Shown here piece by piece: positions 38,551-47,409 of a stretch of DNA of 64,000 nucleotides; the stretch's first letter is position 1; every line of letters starts with the position of its first letter. The position numbers and the translations under genes are program-made. This stretch comes from a virus. The notes below the pieces were generated by a model that was given only the letters and a program-made list of their open reading frames with translations, was not told the DNA's origin and ran no database searches. Location of the stretch: the IMG/VR virus record IMGVR_UViG_3300047393_000086, positions 1 to 64,000 of that record, one strand, 5' to 3'.

Positions 38551-40005
38551 TTAAGCTAAAGTTAATAAGTTAGTTCCTCCATCAATAGTTATGTTAAATT
38601 TAACATATTGAGTTTCTGGGTGGAATCCAGCATCAACTAATGCGAATCTAGATTTAACAGCAACTTTAGGAGCCATAGTTCCTTCAGCGATTGTTTGTAC
38701 TGATTCAGCCATTAAGTAAGGCATAAATACAATACCAGGTCCGTTTCCGTCTCCTTTTCTACCAACTGCGATTGAATAATCATCCCAAGCCATTGTAGGG
38801 TCAGTGTAAACGTTAACTCCAGCTACAGATCCTAATGGGTAGATAGCTCCAGCAGCTTGTGCGAAAGTGTTTGCCATTGGGTTTGCAACGAAACCAGCGA
38901 TTGATTGTAAAACTGTAGCAGTTTGTGGTCCACATACTGCGAAGTTACCAGCTCCTCTTCTACCTCTGTTAGCAATTAAGTTAGCAGCAGCTAAAATTTG
39001 AGAAAGGATTCTTCTGTGTAATGATGGTAAAGTTTCACCACCAACTAAAGATCCAGCAGCAGGTAATTCTAAGTCAAAACCATTAGCTCCGAATGCTTTA
39101 GTTACGTTAGTAGCACCTAAAGTTCTGATTCTTCCTAAGATGTATTGGTTAATACCTTGAGTTAATTCATTAGTTAAAACAGCTTCAACTTGAGCAACAG
39201 CGTCAACTCCGAATTGTTTTAAATCTTGAACTTGTTCTCTTGTTACAGCAGCAGCAACTTGGAAAGTTTCAGCTGAAACTGATTTAGAGAATAAAGATAA
39301 TCCCATGATTTTGTCTGGAGTTTGTTCACCAGCTTCTCTTGAGAATGGAGAACCATTTTCGTCAGCAGCTACAAATCCTTTAACGTGATCTTCTAAAGCT
39401 TTTACTAATTCTACTTTTGGAGCAGCACCAGTAGTATCTAATACTGCGATTGCAGCAGATACAGAACCAGAGTTAGCACCAACTTCAGTAACTTTATAAA
39501 TATCTAAACCATCGATTCTTGAAGTACCTACAAATGTAAATAAGTAGTTATCTTGAGTTTCACCGTTGATTTCAGCTTTATCACCGTCAGTTTTAATGTA
39601 AGTTGGAGAAGTAGAACCAGCTACTTTACCACCTTCGTAAACGAAGTCTAAGTAAGATAATAATCCCATTGGACCAGCCATAGGAACTACAGGTACTAAA
39701 TCTAAACCGATAGTTTGAGCAGCAACTTGCATTGCTAATGGTAATAATGAAGGAGCTTTATCTCCAGAACCGTTAACAGTAGAAACTCCACCAGCACCGA
39801 TAGTACCTGGTAAAACTGTAGCGCCCATACCAAAGATGTTACCAGCAGCACCTAAAGTCATTGTAGATGCATCTTCGTATAATTTGTGGTTATGACAGTA
39901 TTCTGACATCCAAGCTAATTTGCTTGCGTCGTTGATACCTGTCGCAGATTCGATAATCGGAGACCACGTTGCTCTGATTTCTGATTCATTGATTAAATTT
40001 GCCAT
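38551..40005 (-). CDS. 23: major capsid protein (gp23-like)
   Basis: This 484-residue protein (T4 gp23 is 521) starts MANLINESEIRATWSPIIES, with PLAMQVAAQTIGLDLVPVVPMAGPMGLLSYLDFVYEGG (residues about 90-130), the signature of the T4-like capsid family. A HK97-type core follows. LYE|D near residue 42 is a candidate maturation cut, the analogue of the gp23 cleavage. Gene order (portal, core, protease, capsid) is as in T4. It has an exact late box at 40112 and a strong terminator. Confidence 0.95.
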   Translation of the reverse strand: MANLINESEIRATWSPIIESATGINDASKLAWMSEYCHNHKLYEDASTMTLGAAGNIFGMGATVLPGTIGAGGVSTVNGSGDKAPSLLPLAMQVAAQTIGLDLVPVVPMAGPMGLLSYLDFVYEGGKVAGSTSPTYIKTDGDKAEINGETQDNYLFTFVGTSRIDGLDIYKVTEVGANSGSVSAAIAVLDTTGAAPKVELVKALEDHVKGFVAADENGSPFSREAGEQTPDKIMGLSLFSKSVSAETFQVAAAVTREQVQDLKQFGVDAVAQVEAVLTNELTQGINQYILGRIRTLGATNVTKAFGANGFDLELPAAGSLVGGETLPSLHRRILSQILAAANLIANRGRRGAGNFAVCGPQTATVLQSIAGFVANPMANTFAQAAGAIYPLGSVAGVNVYTDPTMAWDDYSIAVGRKGDGNGPGIVFMPYLMAESVQTIAEGTMAPKVAVKSRFALVDAGFHPETQYVKFNITIDGGTNLLTLA

Positions 40006-40111
40006 TTTGTTTATTTTATTTTTTTAATGGTTTTATTGTTTCGTATTTTACGAGTTTTCGATATAATTTCAGTTTTTTGCTTCTTAACTGAGCATCGAAT
40101 ATGTTTTAATA

Positions 40112-40121
40112 GTATTATATA
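40112..40121 (-). promoter_or_regulatory. putative late promoter (GATATATAAT)
   Basis: GATATATAAT on the minus strand lies 107 bases upstream of the capsid start; the long leader holds no gene. Confidence 0.6.
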
Positions 40122-40176
40122 TCTTTATTATTTAGTTGAAAAATTTGATTTTTTCAAAAAAACACAAAAATAATGA

Positions 40177-42108
40177 TTATTTTCTAAATCTTTTTGCAAT
40201 TTCTGCACCAATTTCAGAAGCGTCATAACCTAAAGTATTAACTTCTTCAACAGCTGCTTCATTTACCATAGCGATTTTTTCCATTACTGGTGCAGTTTCT
40301 CTAAGGTCTCTAGTTTGCCAGAAGTTTGCAACTTGGTAAGAAGTTTCTAATCTGTGCATTTTTGATTGTGCAATGATTTGATTTTTCTTAGCTTCAGACA
40401 ATTTAGTCCAAGTTTCATGATATTCACTTGGCATCATTGAAATAACTGCAAGTGTAGTTTCATTTGCAGGTACAGCTCCCATTAATGAGTTAGCCCATAA
40501 TCCTAAGATTTGTCCTTCAGTTAAGTAACCTTTTCCTTCAACTGCATTGATTACTTTAGATTTTTCTTCAGATGTTAAAGCGTTAAATTCATTTACTTTC
40601 TCTTCAGAGATAAATTTAATAAATGATGGTCCTTCGTTTTTCTTGGCGTTAACTTTTTCAACCAATGCTTCTAATTTAGAAGAGATTGAATTTTTGTAAG
40701 CTTCCATAGCATCAACGTCTTTACCAGCAGCATCGCCTTCTCCAGCAAGTTCTAAATCTTTTGCTTTATCTTCAACTTCTTCAGCATCGTATTTTTTACC
40801 ATCAGCATCAATAACGTCTGGAGAAACGTCTTTAGTTTCATCTTTAATATCTTCAGCTGGTAATCCTGCATCTGTTCCGTCGTTTGCTTCTTTGATTTCT
40901 TCACCAGCAGCATCGCCTTCTCCAGCAAGTTCTAAATCTTTTGCTTTATCTTCAACTTCTTCAGCATCGTATTTTTTACCATCTGCGTCGATTACGTCTG
41001 GAGAAACGTCTTTAGTTTCATCTTTAATATCTTCAGCTGGAATTCCTGCTTCGTCTTCTAATAATAGGTTAGAGTTAACAGTTTCAGCAACGTACTCTGC
41101 ATATTCAGTTACTTTCTCTAAGTTCTCTCTTAAATATTCAGTATATTTAATTAAGTTCTCGTAAGAAGTAGAACCTTCATTATAAGATTCAGCTAAATAG
41201 TTAGTGTAATTTTTGATAGCATCAACGCTTTCTGCGATATGCTCAGAATATTGAATACCTTGATCCAATTTCTCTGCAAGACTTTCTGTGTAAGAAATAC
41301 CTTGGTCCGCTTTTTCAGCGATGTGTTCTGAATATGCGATTGATTCGTCTAATTTCTTAGCTAAATAATCAGTATACTCTTTTAATGTTTCTAATTGAGA
41401 ACTAGTTGACTCTGATTCTGTTAAAGAATTCATACCTTCTTTAATAGATTTGATTTCTTCAGAAAGATATTTAGAGTATTTATTAAAATCCTCAACCGTA
41501 ATAAATTTAGACTCTGCCATTTTTGTTTCGTTTATATTTTCGATTGTTTGTTTTTCATCTGTATTATTTATCTCGTAAATAAATAAGTCGTTTCCTTCAT
41601 TAACAAATCCATAAGATTCATTAACTCTTTTTAATTCAGCGTTCTCAAACCCAGGGTCTGCTACTAAATCATAAGTAAATAATTGTTTGATTTTTACAGT
41701 TCCATTAGATTCAACTGCACCAGCTGCTCTACTTGAAATTTGTAAAGGAACTCCAGCATCAACAAGAGCTTTTGCTTGTCTTCCAGCATCAGTATCTAAT
41801 AATCTGATACGTCCTTTAACTTGTTTGGTTGCTGTGTCGTAAGTAAGTTCTTCAATGATGTGTGAAACATTTTTTAAAGAAACGTCAAAAGTTTGTGGGT
41901 GATCTAATTCACCTAAAAGCTTTGATGATTTGATTTTTGCTTGTAGAGCTTCAATCTGTGGTAAGTACTCAGACTCAGTATAGATTCGGTTATTACGATT
42001 TTTCTTATCGATTTCTCCAAAGATACCTTCTAGAACATAGGTTCCACCTTCTTGTTTAAACTCTAACTCTGTAGATGATCTTTCTAGGATCAGTAAGTTT
42101 TTAGTCAT
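40177..42108 (-). CDS. 21: prohead protease fused to scaffold (gp21-gp22 fusion)
   Basis: The first 170 residues are a T4 gp21-type serine protease. KLLGELDHP (64-71) supplies the catalytic His, and LQISSRAAG (122-130) the Ser; QLFTYDLVADPGFENAEL follows. From about residue 197 the chain changes to a scaffold: MAESKFITVEDFNKYSKYLSEEI, then coiled-coil units around YxxYLAEK/YSEHIAE and a 60-residue acidic repeat present twice. In T4 these are separate genes 21 and 22. The Met at residue 197 (nucleotide 41520) may be an internal start giving scaffold alone. The protease would cut capsid, core and leader peptides. Confidence 0.88.
   Translation of the reverse strand: MTKNLLILERSSTELEFKQEGGTYVLEGIFGEIDKKNRNNRIYTESEYLPQIEALQAKIKSSKLLGELDHPQTFDVSLKNVSHIIEELTYDTATKQVKGRIRLLDTDAGRQAKALVDAGVPLQISSRAAGAVESNGTVKIKQLFTYDLVADPGFENAELKRVNESYGFVNEGNDLFIYEINNTDEKQTIENINETKMAESKFITVEDFNKYSKYLSEEIKSIKEGMNSLTESESTSSQLETLKEYTDYLAKKLDESIAYSEHIAEKADQGISYTESLAEKLDQGIQYSEHIAESVDAIKNYTNYLAESYNEGSTSYENLIKYTEYLRENLEKVTEYAEYVAETVNSNLLLEDEAGIPAEDIKDETKDVSPDVIDADGKKYDAEEVEDKAKDLELAGEGDAAGEEIKEANDGTDAGLPAEDIKDETKDVSPDVIDADGKKYDAEEVEDKAKDLELAGEGDAAGKDVDAMEAYKNSISSKLEALVEKVNAKKNEGPSFIKFISEEKVNEFNALTSEEKSKVINAVEGKGYLTEGQILGLWANSLMGAVPANETTLAVISMMPSEYHETWTKLSEAKKNQIIAQSKMHRLETSYQVANFWQTRDLRETAPVMEKIAMVNEAAVEEVNTLGYDASEIGAEIAKRFRK
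40723..41048 (-). repeat. tandem 180-base repeat in the scaffold region
   Basis: Two copies (about 40723-40868 and 40903-41048) code the same 48-residue acidic block (PAEDIKDETKDVSPDVIDAD and on to ELAGEGDAAG), with a period of 180 bases. The near identity shows a recent duplication. Confidence 0.85.
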
Positions 42109-42131
42109 AATTATTATTTTATTATATTTCT

Positions 42132-42141
42132 ATTATATATC
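42132..42141 (-). promoter_or_regulatory. putative late promoter (GATATATAAT)
   Basis: GATATATAAT occurs on the minus strand, 24 bases upstream of the protease-scaffold start. Confidence 0.65.
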
Positions 42142-42177
42142 CAGTTAATTTTATTGGATTTTTAAAATTTTTAAAGA

Positions 42178-42519
42178 TTATACACCAGCTAATGGATCTT
42201 CCTCTTCTCCACCTTCAGCTTCTTTTTCAGCCTCTTTTTCTTTTTCGGCTTTCTCTTCTCTATAATCGTTAAAAAATTTAACTATAGTAAACATATCCTC
42301 TTCAGTAAAGGCAGTGTTTCCATATACTTCGTAGAAATATTCTTTAAATTCTTTTTCACTCTTACATGACATGATAGCACCTAAAATTTCAGTTGATTTA
42401 ATTTCTTTTCCTGAGTCAAGAGTAACATCATCAACTATTACTTTAGAATCTTCACCTGCTTCGATCGCGTCTTCTTTAAGTGAACCTGTGAATTCCTCAA
42501 ATGTTTTAATTATTCCCAT
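42178..42519 (-). CDS. prohead core protein (gp67/gp68-like by position) with leader
   Basis: It starts MGIIKTFEEFTGSLKEDAIEAGED, a close match to the capsid-targeting leader. The chain is acidic, and the C terminus is almost all Glu, Lys and Ala (EEKAEKEKEAEKEAEGGEEED). T4 gp67 and gp68 are small core proteins coded between portal and protease, the same place. It is probably digested in the prohead. Confidence 0.65.
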   Translation of the reverse strand: MGIIKTFEEFTGSLKEDAIEAGEDSKVIVDDVTLDSGKEIKSTEILGAIMSCKSEKEFKEYFYEVYGNTAFTEEDMFTIVKFFNDYREEKAEKEKEAEKEAEGGEEEDPLAGV

Positions 42520-42542
42520 TTTATTTTTTTATTTTTATTTAA

Positions 42543-44147
42543 TTACATTCCTCCCATCATTGCCATTGGATCTTCAGGCTCTGGTTTTTCAGCTTCTTTT
42601 GCCGCATTTCTTGCTTTATAAGCTTCGTTTGCCGCTTTATCATCTGGAGATAATTTAAGGTATCTATCAACTAAGAATTCCATATCGAAGTATGGTGATT
42701 CTTCCATAGTTAAAGGATCAGTCTTAACCAATGAATCTTTCATAGTTCCAATAAAATCAAGTCTTTTGCTCATAATTTCCATTTGCTTTAATTCAGCAAA
42801 CATATTTTCTTCATTAAATCTTAATGCAATTTGGGTTCTAAAACCTGCATCTTCTTTAAATTCAGGAAATTTAAGACACATTTGTAACCATAAAGGTTTA
42901 ATCAATATCTCTTGAAATGAGCTACGTAAACGATTAATAAACTTAGCAAATTTAATTTCATCTCTAATCATTCCATCAGCTTCCATTGCAAAATCTCCGC
43001 CTCCATCTTCATACATAAATCTAGAGTATGGAATTTTTGAAACTGCTTTAAGTTTATCTGAAAAATATTTTAATGATTCTGTGTCGCTTAATTCTGGACC
43101 ATCTCCACCAAGAGTTTCAATCTCTGGTTGTTCTCCGTCCTTACTAGGTAACCAATATTCTTTATTGAATTGTAACATTGGTTTTCCGTTCGTTGTAAGA
43201 GAAGCACTGTCCCAATCAAAATCAACAACCTCTTTATAGTTACTCATTAATTGAGAAAGCGATTGTTTTGCTCTTGTTTTAGATTTACCTCCAACTGGAA
43301 TAATAAATTTCATTCTATAAGAAGAGTTGGTAACAGCCCAAATAACTCTGGTATGCTCCATAATTCTCATTAAATTAAATGAACGGATTAATCTTTCAAG
43401 GTAAGAAACCCTTGACGCTGTAGTAATTGAACTATATGAAATGTATACAATTTGAGAATCGTATAATTTTCTTTCTTTTAATGGATCATCTTTAAACTGA
43501 ATCCATACTTTTTTACCATCTTCATGGTTATATCCTGGTACTAACGTAATTGGATCAATTTCCTTAAAACCAATAACTTCTGTCATCTCTGGATTATAAA
43601 TAATCTCGAATGATAAATAACCATCAATTAACCATTTTCTAAAGAAATACCATGCAGATTGGTCCATGTTAAAACCAAAATACTGGTAAATATCTCTATA
43701 TGCTTTATTTAGATATTTTTGAACTTCATCAGAAACTTCCATTCCGATAATTTCTGGATTGGCTATAAAGTTTTTATTATCGAATACGATTGATTCATCA
43801 CATAAAATATCTAAGATGTCTTCGATCTCATCATGCTGTGAAAACGCTCTAAGTTCATCTCTTTTACCTTTATAATTTTGGTCAAAGAATGGAATATTTT
43901 TACGCATTGTAGTATCAGCCATTGAAAGAGCTGCAAATGCGCCATACATATCATCATTGTCCAGTCCTAATGGATTCATTTGGCCGTAACCAATTGCATC
44001 TTCTACTGGACCAATTGCTTGAGATTGTCTAAGTACCAAATCATCATAATACATACCAAAAGAAGATAGCTTCTTTAGTGTATCACTTAAGACAAAAGGT
44101 TTTTTTCCAGTACTCAATGGACCATTTCTTTGTACAAATCCTGCCAT
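42543..44147 (-). CDS. 20: portal protein (gp20-like)
   Basis: The 534 residues match T4 gp20 (524). Family features include MAGFVQRNGPLSTGKKP, DEIEDILDILCDESIVFD, DGYLSFEIIYNP, EMTEVIGFKEIDPITLVPGY and SVFKISRFMYEDGGGDF-type segments (here VSKIPYSRFMYEDGGGDF). Twelve copies form the DNA gate and the nucleus of head assembly. A variant late box, GAATATATAAC, is about 20 bases upstream. Confidence 0.95.
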   Translation of the reverse strand: MAGFVQRNGPLSTGKKPFVLSDTLKKLSSFGMYYDDLVLRQSQAIGPVEDAIGYGQMNPLGLDNDDMYGAFAALSMADTTMRKNIPFFDQNYKGKRDELRAFSQHDEIEDILDILCDESIVFDNKNFIANPEIIGMEVSDEVQKYLNKAYRDIYQYFGFNMDQSAWYFFRKWLIDGYLSFEIIYNPEMTEVIGFKEIDPITLVPGYNHEDGKKVWIQFKDDPLKERKLYDSQIVYISYSSITTASRVSYLERLIRSFNLMRIMEHTRVIWAVTNSSYRMKFIIPVGGKSKTRAKQSLSQLMSNYKEVVDFDWDSASLTTNGKPMLQFNKEYWLPSKDGEQPEIETLGGDGPELSDTESLKYFSDKLKAVSKIPYSRFMYEDGGGDFAMEADGMIRDEIKFAKFINRLRSSFQEILIKPLWLQMCLKFPEFKEDAGFRTQIALRFNEENMFAELKQMEIMSKRLDFIGTMKDSLVKTDPLTMEESPYFDMEFLVDRYLKLSPDDKAANEAYKARNAAKEAEKPEPEDPMAMMGGM

Positions 44148-44168
44148 TATATTATTATATTAATTTTA

Positions 44169-44179
44169 GTTATATATTC
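44169..44179 (-). promoter_or_regulatory. possible late promoter (GAATATATAAC)
   Basis: A variant of the GATATATAAT box on the minus strand, 22 bases before the portal start. Confidence 0.45.
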
Positions 44180-44805
44180 TTTTTTAAATAGTCGTTAAAC
44201 ATCAATCGTATTTTCATTACGTTTGTGTTATGAAAGTCCATAAAGTCGCATATTGCAATTTCTGGCCATTTTGAATAACTTACGACTGCTTGTCGTTTTT
44301 TTCTAATAGGTATATATTGCCTTAATGCAAAATCATAACCTTCTTTCTCAAGATATTTTTTCATACCTGAATATGTTAATTTGAGTGGTTTTTCTGTTTT
44401 TGCATTAGTTTTACTAGGTGCAGAAGTACCAAGAAGCTCGTCGATTATGCTTGTTTCTGTTTTATCAACTTTAATATGCATCCTTGTATGTAAATCATCC
44501 AAAAACTTTTCTTTGAATTTAACGGGCAATAGGTTTAAATTAACACCAAAATCATTACCTCCAACCTCTTCAATTGCCAATACAACTGGATTTTTATCAA
44601 ACCACGGAAGTTCTTTAGCATACTTTGGAGTATACTCAAAAACATATATCTTTCCTGGTTGAAATCTACTTCTTGTTGAAATTGCCTCATTTACACTTTT
44701 TGATTTGATTCCTTCTTCGAACCATTCCATACAAGCTTTAGAGGCTTTTGCTTTACCTCCAAATTCTTTAGTCAATTCAGCTATTCTTTCTTTAATGTAA
44801 CCCAT
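44170..44805 (-). CDS. hypothetical phage structural-region protein (211 aa)
   Basis: The middle has RFQPGKIYVFEYTPKYAKELPWFDKNPVVLAIEEVGGNDFGVNLNLLP, a pattern I have seen in other phages' conserved unknown proteins; the C terminus is basic and aromatic. It overlaps the gp4 gene by 14 bases and precedes the portal, so a head-completion or packaging role is plausible. Confidence 0.55.
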   Translation of the reverse strand: MGYIKERIAELTKEFGGKAKASKACMEWFEEGIKSKSVNEAISTRSRFQPGKIYVFEYTPKYAKELPWFDKNPVVLAIEEVGGNDFGVNLNLLPVKFKEKFLDDLHTRMHIKVDKTETSIIDELLGTSAPSKTNAKTEKPLKLTYSGMKKYLEKEGYDFALRQYIPIRKKRQAVVSYSKWPEIAICDFMDFHNTNVMKIRLMFNDYLKKNI

Positions 44806-45280
44806 TTTTAATAGTGTCTTCTGTTAGAACTATAAATTTCCAACATCTACTTGCAGCGTATTCTTTGGCTGCATTATATTTATCCATATTTTTAACATAC
44901 TGCTCGGCAAGAAACTTATAAGATTCTAAAGCTTTTTTAGACATCTTGGTCGGTGGTTGTGGTTTTTGAATTTGCGCTTTTGGTTTTATTTCTGCCAAAA
45001 ACTCTTCAGTTGAACTGTCTTGCTTTAATATTTTAAAATAAAAATCAGGATGGTATGTTCTTTGTTTGTTACCCTGTCTTGACCAATATTTAATCTCTAC
45101 AGGCTCACTAGACCACACTAAAACCTTGTCATTAATATCACACCAAATCATAAACTTGTATTCCCATGAACTCCTATAAATAATAGGTGTTGGCCCTGCA
45201 TACTTTTGAGGGTTTTTCGGATTAAAATAACCTTGATTGAATCCTGAGTTTTTGGTTGGTTTGAGATTTTTTATTGACAT
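44792..45280 (-). CDS. 4: head completion protein (gp4-like, nuclease fold)
   Basis: T4 gp4-like: GYFNPKNPQKYAGPTPIIYRSSWEYKFMIWCDIND, then VLVWSSEPVEIKYWSRQGNKQRTYHPDFYF. The E...D...(Q)xK spacing (E30s, PDF, and AEIKPKAQ) is the TnsA-like nuclease arrangement. The protein is needed to finish filled heads and join tails. It overlaps gp55 by one base. Confidence 0.88.
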   Translation of the reverse strand: MSIKNLKPTKNSGFNQGYFNPKNPQKYAGPTPIIYRSSWEYKFMIWCDINDKVLVWSSEPVEIKYWSRQGNKQRTYHPDFYFKILKQDSSTEEFLAEIKPKAQIQKPQPPTKMSKKALESYKFLAEQYVKNMDKYNAAKEYAASRCWKFIVLTEDTIKNGLH

Positions 45281-45651
45281 TAAATAGAATAGATTCCACC
45301 ATTATCATCTTCACTCGATGCTCTATTCATAGAGATGGTACCTTTGTATTTTTGTGGGTGGATTTTGTTCCAGCCTTTTGCATATCCTCGCTTTGCAATT
45401 TCTGTAAAGTATGCAAATGCATTTGGATATTCTGGTTTAAATCCTCTCCAATATTTTAATAGATCTAATAATGCAAACTGAAGACAATCTTGTCTATCAT
45501 CTGGATTTACATAAGACATTCTATTAATTGCCCTTTCTGCTAATAAGATTAACATCTTTTCGGCTGTTGGTGTTAATTTGTCTAGATCCTTAGATTCGCT
45601 TATTGCGTTGTGTAGATCTTTATTGTTTAAATAGTTTTTAGTTTTAGCCAC
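45280..45651 (-). CDS. 55: late transcription sigma factor (gp55-like)
   Basis: It starts MAKTKNYLNNKDLHNAISE, like the YVNNKELLQAI of T4 gp55. RQDCLQFALLDLLKYWRGFKPEYPNAFAYFTEIAKRGYAKGWNKIH follows, the conserved sigma region 2 equivalent that recognises the late -10 box. It is 123 residues (T4 gp55 is 185), lacking the C-terminal coactivator-binding tail. It would recognise the GATATATAAT boxes. Confidence 0.85.
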   Translation of the reverse strand: MAKTKNYLNNKDLHNAISESKDLDKLTPTAEKMLILLAERAINRMSYVNPDDRQDCLQFALLDLLKYWRGFKPEYPNAFAYFTEIAKRGYAKGWNKIHPQKYKGTISMNRASSEDDNGGIYSI

Positions 45652-45723
45652 TGTATTTTCTTTAAATTTATACTAAATTATATAGACCGTTACCTTTTTG
45701 TTTCACTACTGTGTATAAACAAC

Positions 45724-45748
45724 AAAAGGGACGCATTGCGACCCTTTT
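45724..45748 (-). terminator. hairpin terminator
   Basis: The stem AAAAGGG/CCCTTTT with an inner CGCATTGCG pairing ends the message of the 253-residue gene. Confidence 0.65.
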
Positions 45749-45771
45749 ATTTTAAATATTTATATTAATTG

Positions 45772-46533
45772 TTATGCATTTAATGCAGCAATTTTATCTT
45801 CCCAAGATTTGATTTCACCGTTGATTAATAATTCAGCTTCTTTAATAGCTACATCATTTCTATCAGCACCTGATAAAACTCCTTTTTGATCTTTTAAGAA
45901 AGCGATCATTGATTCATATGTTGCAATTTTCTCTTCTTTGATTGCTAATTCAGCAGATTCTCCTTCAACCATTTCTTTTAAGAAAGAAAGCGCAGATTCT
46001 CCAGTTTCAGATGTAACATATTCTGAAGCTTCATTTGCATTTGCTGCTTTAAAGAATTTTGCAATTTTGTTAGATTTGTTAAAACGAGCAACGTATACTT
46101 CTTCGTTTAATTTGAATAAATTTACAGTTGTATTGTTTCCTTCGAAAGTTGCAGCAAAATCAAGAGTAACATAGTTTGCTAATAATGTTGGAAGAGATTC
46201 GAACAATTCAGCAATTGGTTTCTCATTATATCTTACCATACCTGCAGAAACTACATGATTTGTAAATGTATTTCCTTCAATTAATGAAGTATTGTGTTGG
46301 AATTTACCTTCAGCTAAAGTGTAGATAAATTTACATGGTCCATGGAACCATTTAATAGAATCATTTGAAAATTCAAAAGATTCAAATGCATTAATTGCAT
46401 TAACAAGAGTTGGGTTATTAGTCCCTTCAACTTCTTTAATTTCAGTGTCATTCATTTCGAAAATTCTCCCGTTTACATAAAACTGGAATGATTCTTCTAA
46501 CTTAACGAATGGTGCAAGAATATTAGTTGTCAT
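45772..46533 (-). CDS. hypothetical late protein (253 aa)
   Basis: An acidic alpha-beta protein (VKLEESFQFYVNGRIFEMNDTEIKEVEGTNNPTLVNAINAF, then GNNTTVNLFKLNEEVYVARFNKSNKIAKFFK). The C-terminal 60 residues are a coiled coil. With an exact late box 22 bases upstream and its own terminator, it is likely an abundant virion protein. The family is not recognised. Confidence 0.6.
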   Translation of the reverse strand: MTTNILAPFVKLEESFQFYVNGRIFEMNDTEIKEVEGTNNPTLVNAINAFESFEFSNDSIKWFHGPCKFIYTLAEGKFQHNTSLIEGNTFTNHVVSAGMVRYNEKPIAELFESLPTLLANYVTLDFAATFEGNNTTVNLFKLNEEVYVARFNKSNKIAKFFKAANANEASEYVTSETGESALSFLKEMVEGESAELAIKEEKIATYESMIAFLKDQKGVLSGADRNDVAIKEAELLINGEIKSWEDKIAALNA

Positions 46534-46554
46534 ATTATTTAATTTTTTTCTTTT

Positions 46555-46564
46555 ATTATATATC
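46555..46564 (-). promoter_or_regulatory. putative late promoter (GATATATAAT)
   Basis: GATATATAAT on the minus strand lies 22 bases before the 253-residue gene. Confidence 0.65.
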
Positions 46565-46575
46565 TGTTTAATTTA

Positions 46576-47391
46576 TTATCTATTGTCAATATCTGTATCG
46601 TCGATAATTCTAGCGTCCTCCTGGTTTTTCTGAATTATGTTTGTATTAATTTCAAACATTCTATTTCCAATATGCCTTTCAGTAGTTTCTTTATTAGTTC
46701 CAAAACTTTCATCATTACCCCAATTAAATGCCGGAATAAATGAATTGATTTCGATTGCAAATGTTATTTTATACTGATCTTTGTCTTCAAACGTAAATCC
46801 TAATGGCCTGTCTTGTGTGTAATCTTCTGGAAATGCATAATAAGATGCGATTCTATAAGTTCCTTCGTTTAAGTGGCCAACTTCAACATTAAAATAGTTT
46901 GACTTATAAAGTCTTTTAATAATTGATTCGGTTATTTTAAAAGAATCTAGTGTTGAAGATACTAGAATTTCAATATCAAATCCTAAAGTTATTGGAATCA
47001 TATCGAATTCAGCAGTGTAACCTTCCATTGCTCCTTCAGAATTCATTTTAGTATAACTACCAACTGTTCTTTTATTAACAAGTTTTGATGAATCAATATT
47101 AACTGAAGTAAGATTTGCAACCCCTCTTGGAATTGCATCATAATTACCGTCAGCGAATCCTTTATCTGGTGTACAGTTTGGTCCTGAAGCTGTCGTAAAT
47201 AAAAATTGGTCTCTTAAGAATTGATCGTCGCCTGTAATTGAATAATAAAAAGGAACATCAACTCTGACTCTTTCATTATTTGAAATTTGTCTATGAAAAT
47301 AAACCTTGTTATTAAGATCGGCTAAAAAACCAATTATAAGGTGTCTAATTACACTGTCGTCTCCGTTATACTTCAAGTTATAGGATGCCAT
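46576..47391 (-). CDS. tail sheath stabiliser/completion protein (gp15-like)
   Basis: This 271-residue protein matches T4 gp15 in size (272). It contains VIRHLIIGFLADLNNKVYFHRQ and VRVDVPFYYSITGDDQFLRDQFLFT near the N terminus, a pattern seen in T4-like gp15 and its relatives. GFDIEILVSSTLDSFKITESIIKRLY is the middle. gp15 caps the finished tail and joins it to the head. It is downstream of an intruding GIY-YIG gene. Confidence 0.65.
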   Translation of the reverse strand: MASYNLKYNGDDSVIRHLIIGFLADLNNKVYFHRQISNNERVRVDVPFYYSITGDDQFLRDQFLFTTASGPNCTPDKGFADGNYDAIPRGVANLTSVNIDSSKLVNKRTVGSYTKMNSEGAMEGYTAEFDMIPITLGFDIEILVSSTLDSFKITESIIKRLYKSNYFNVEVGHLNEGTYRIASYYAFPEDYTQDRPLGFTFEDKDQYKITFAIEINSFIPAFNWGNDESFGTNKETTERHIGNRMFEINTNIIQKNQEDARIIDDTDIDNR

Positions 47392-47409
47392 CTTTCAATT
47401 TTATTTTTA

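Noticed and set aside
40723-41048. CRISPR-like repeat
   Set aside because: The repeat is a 180-base in-frame coding duplication in the scaffold, with no short spaced repeats.
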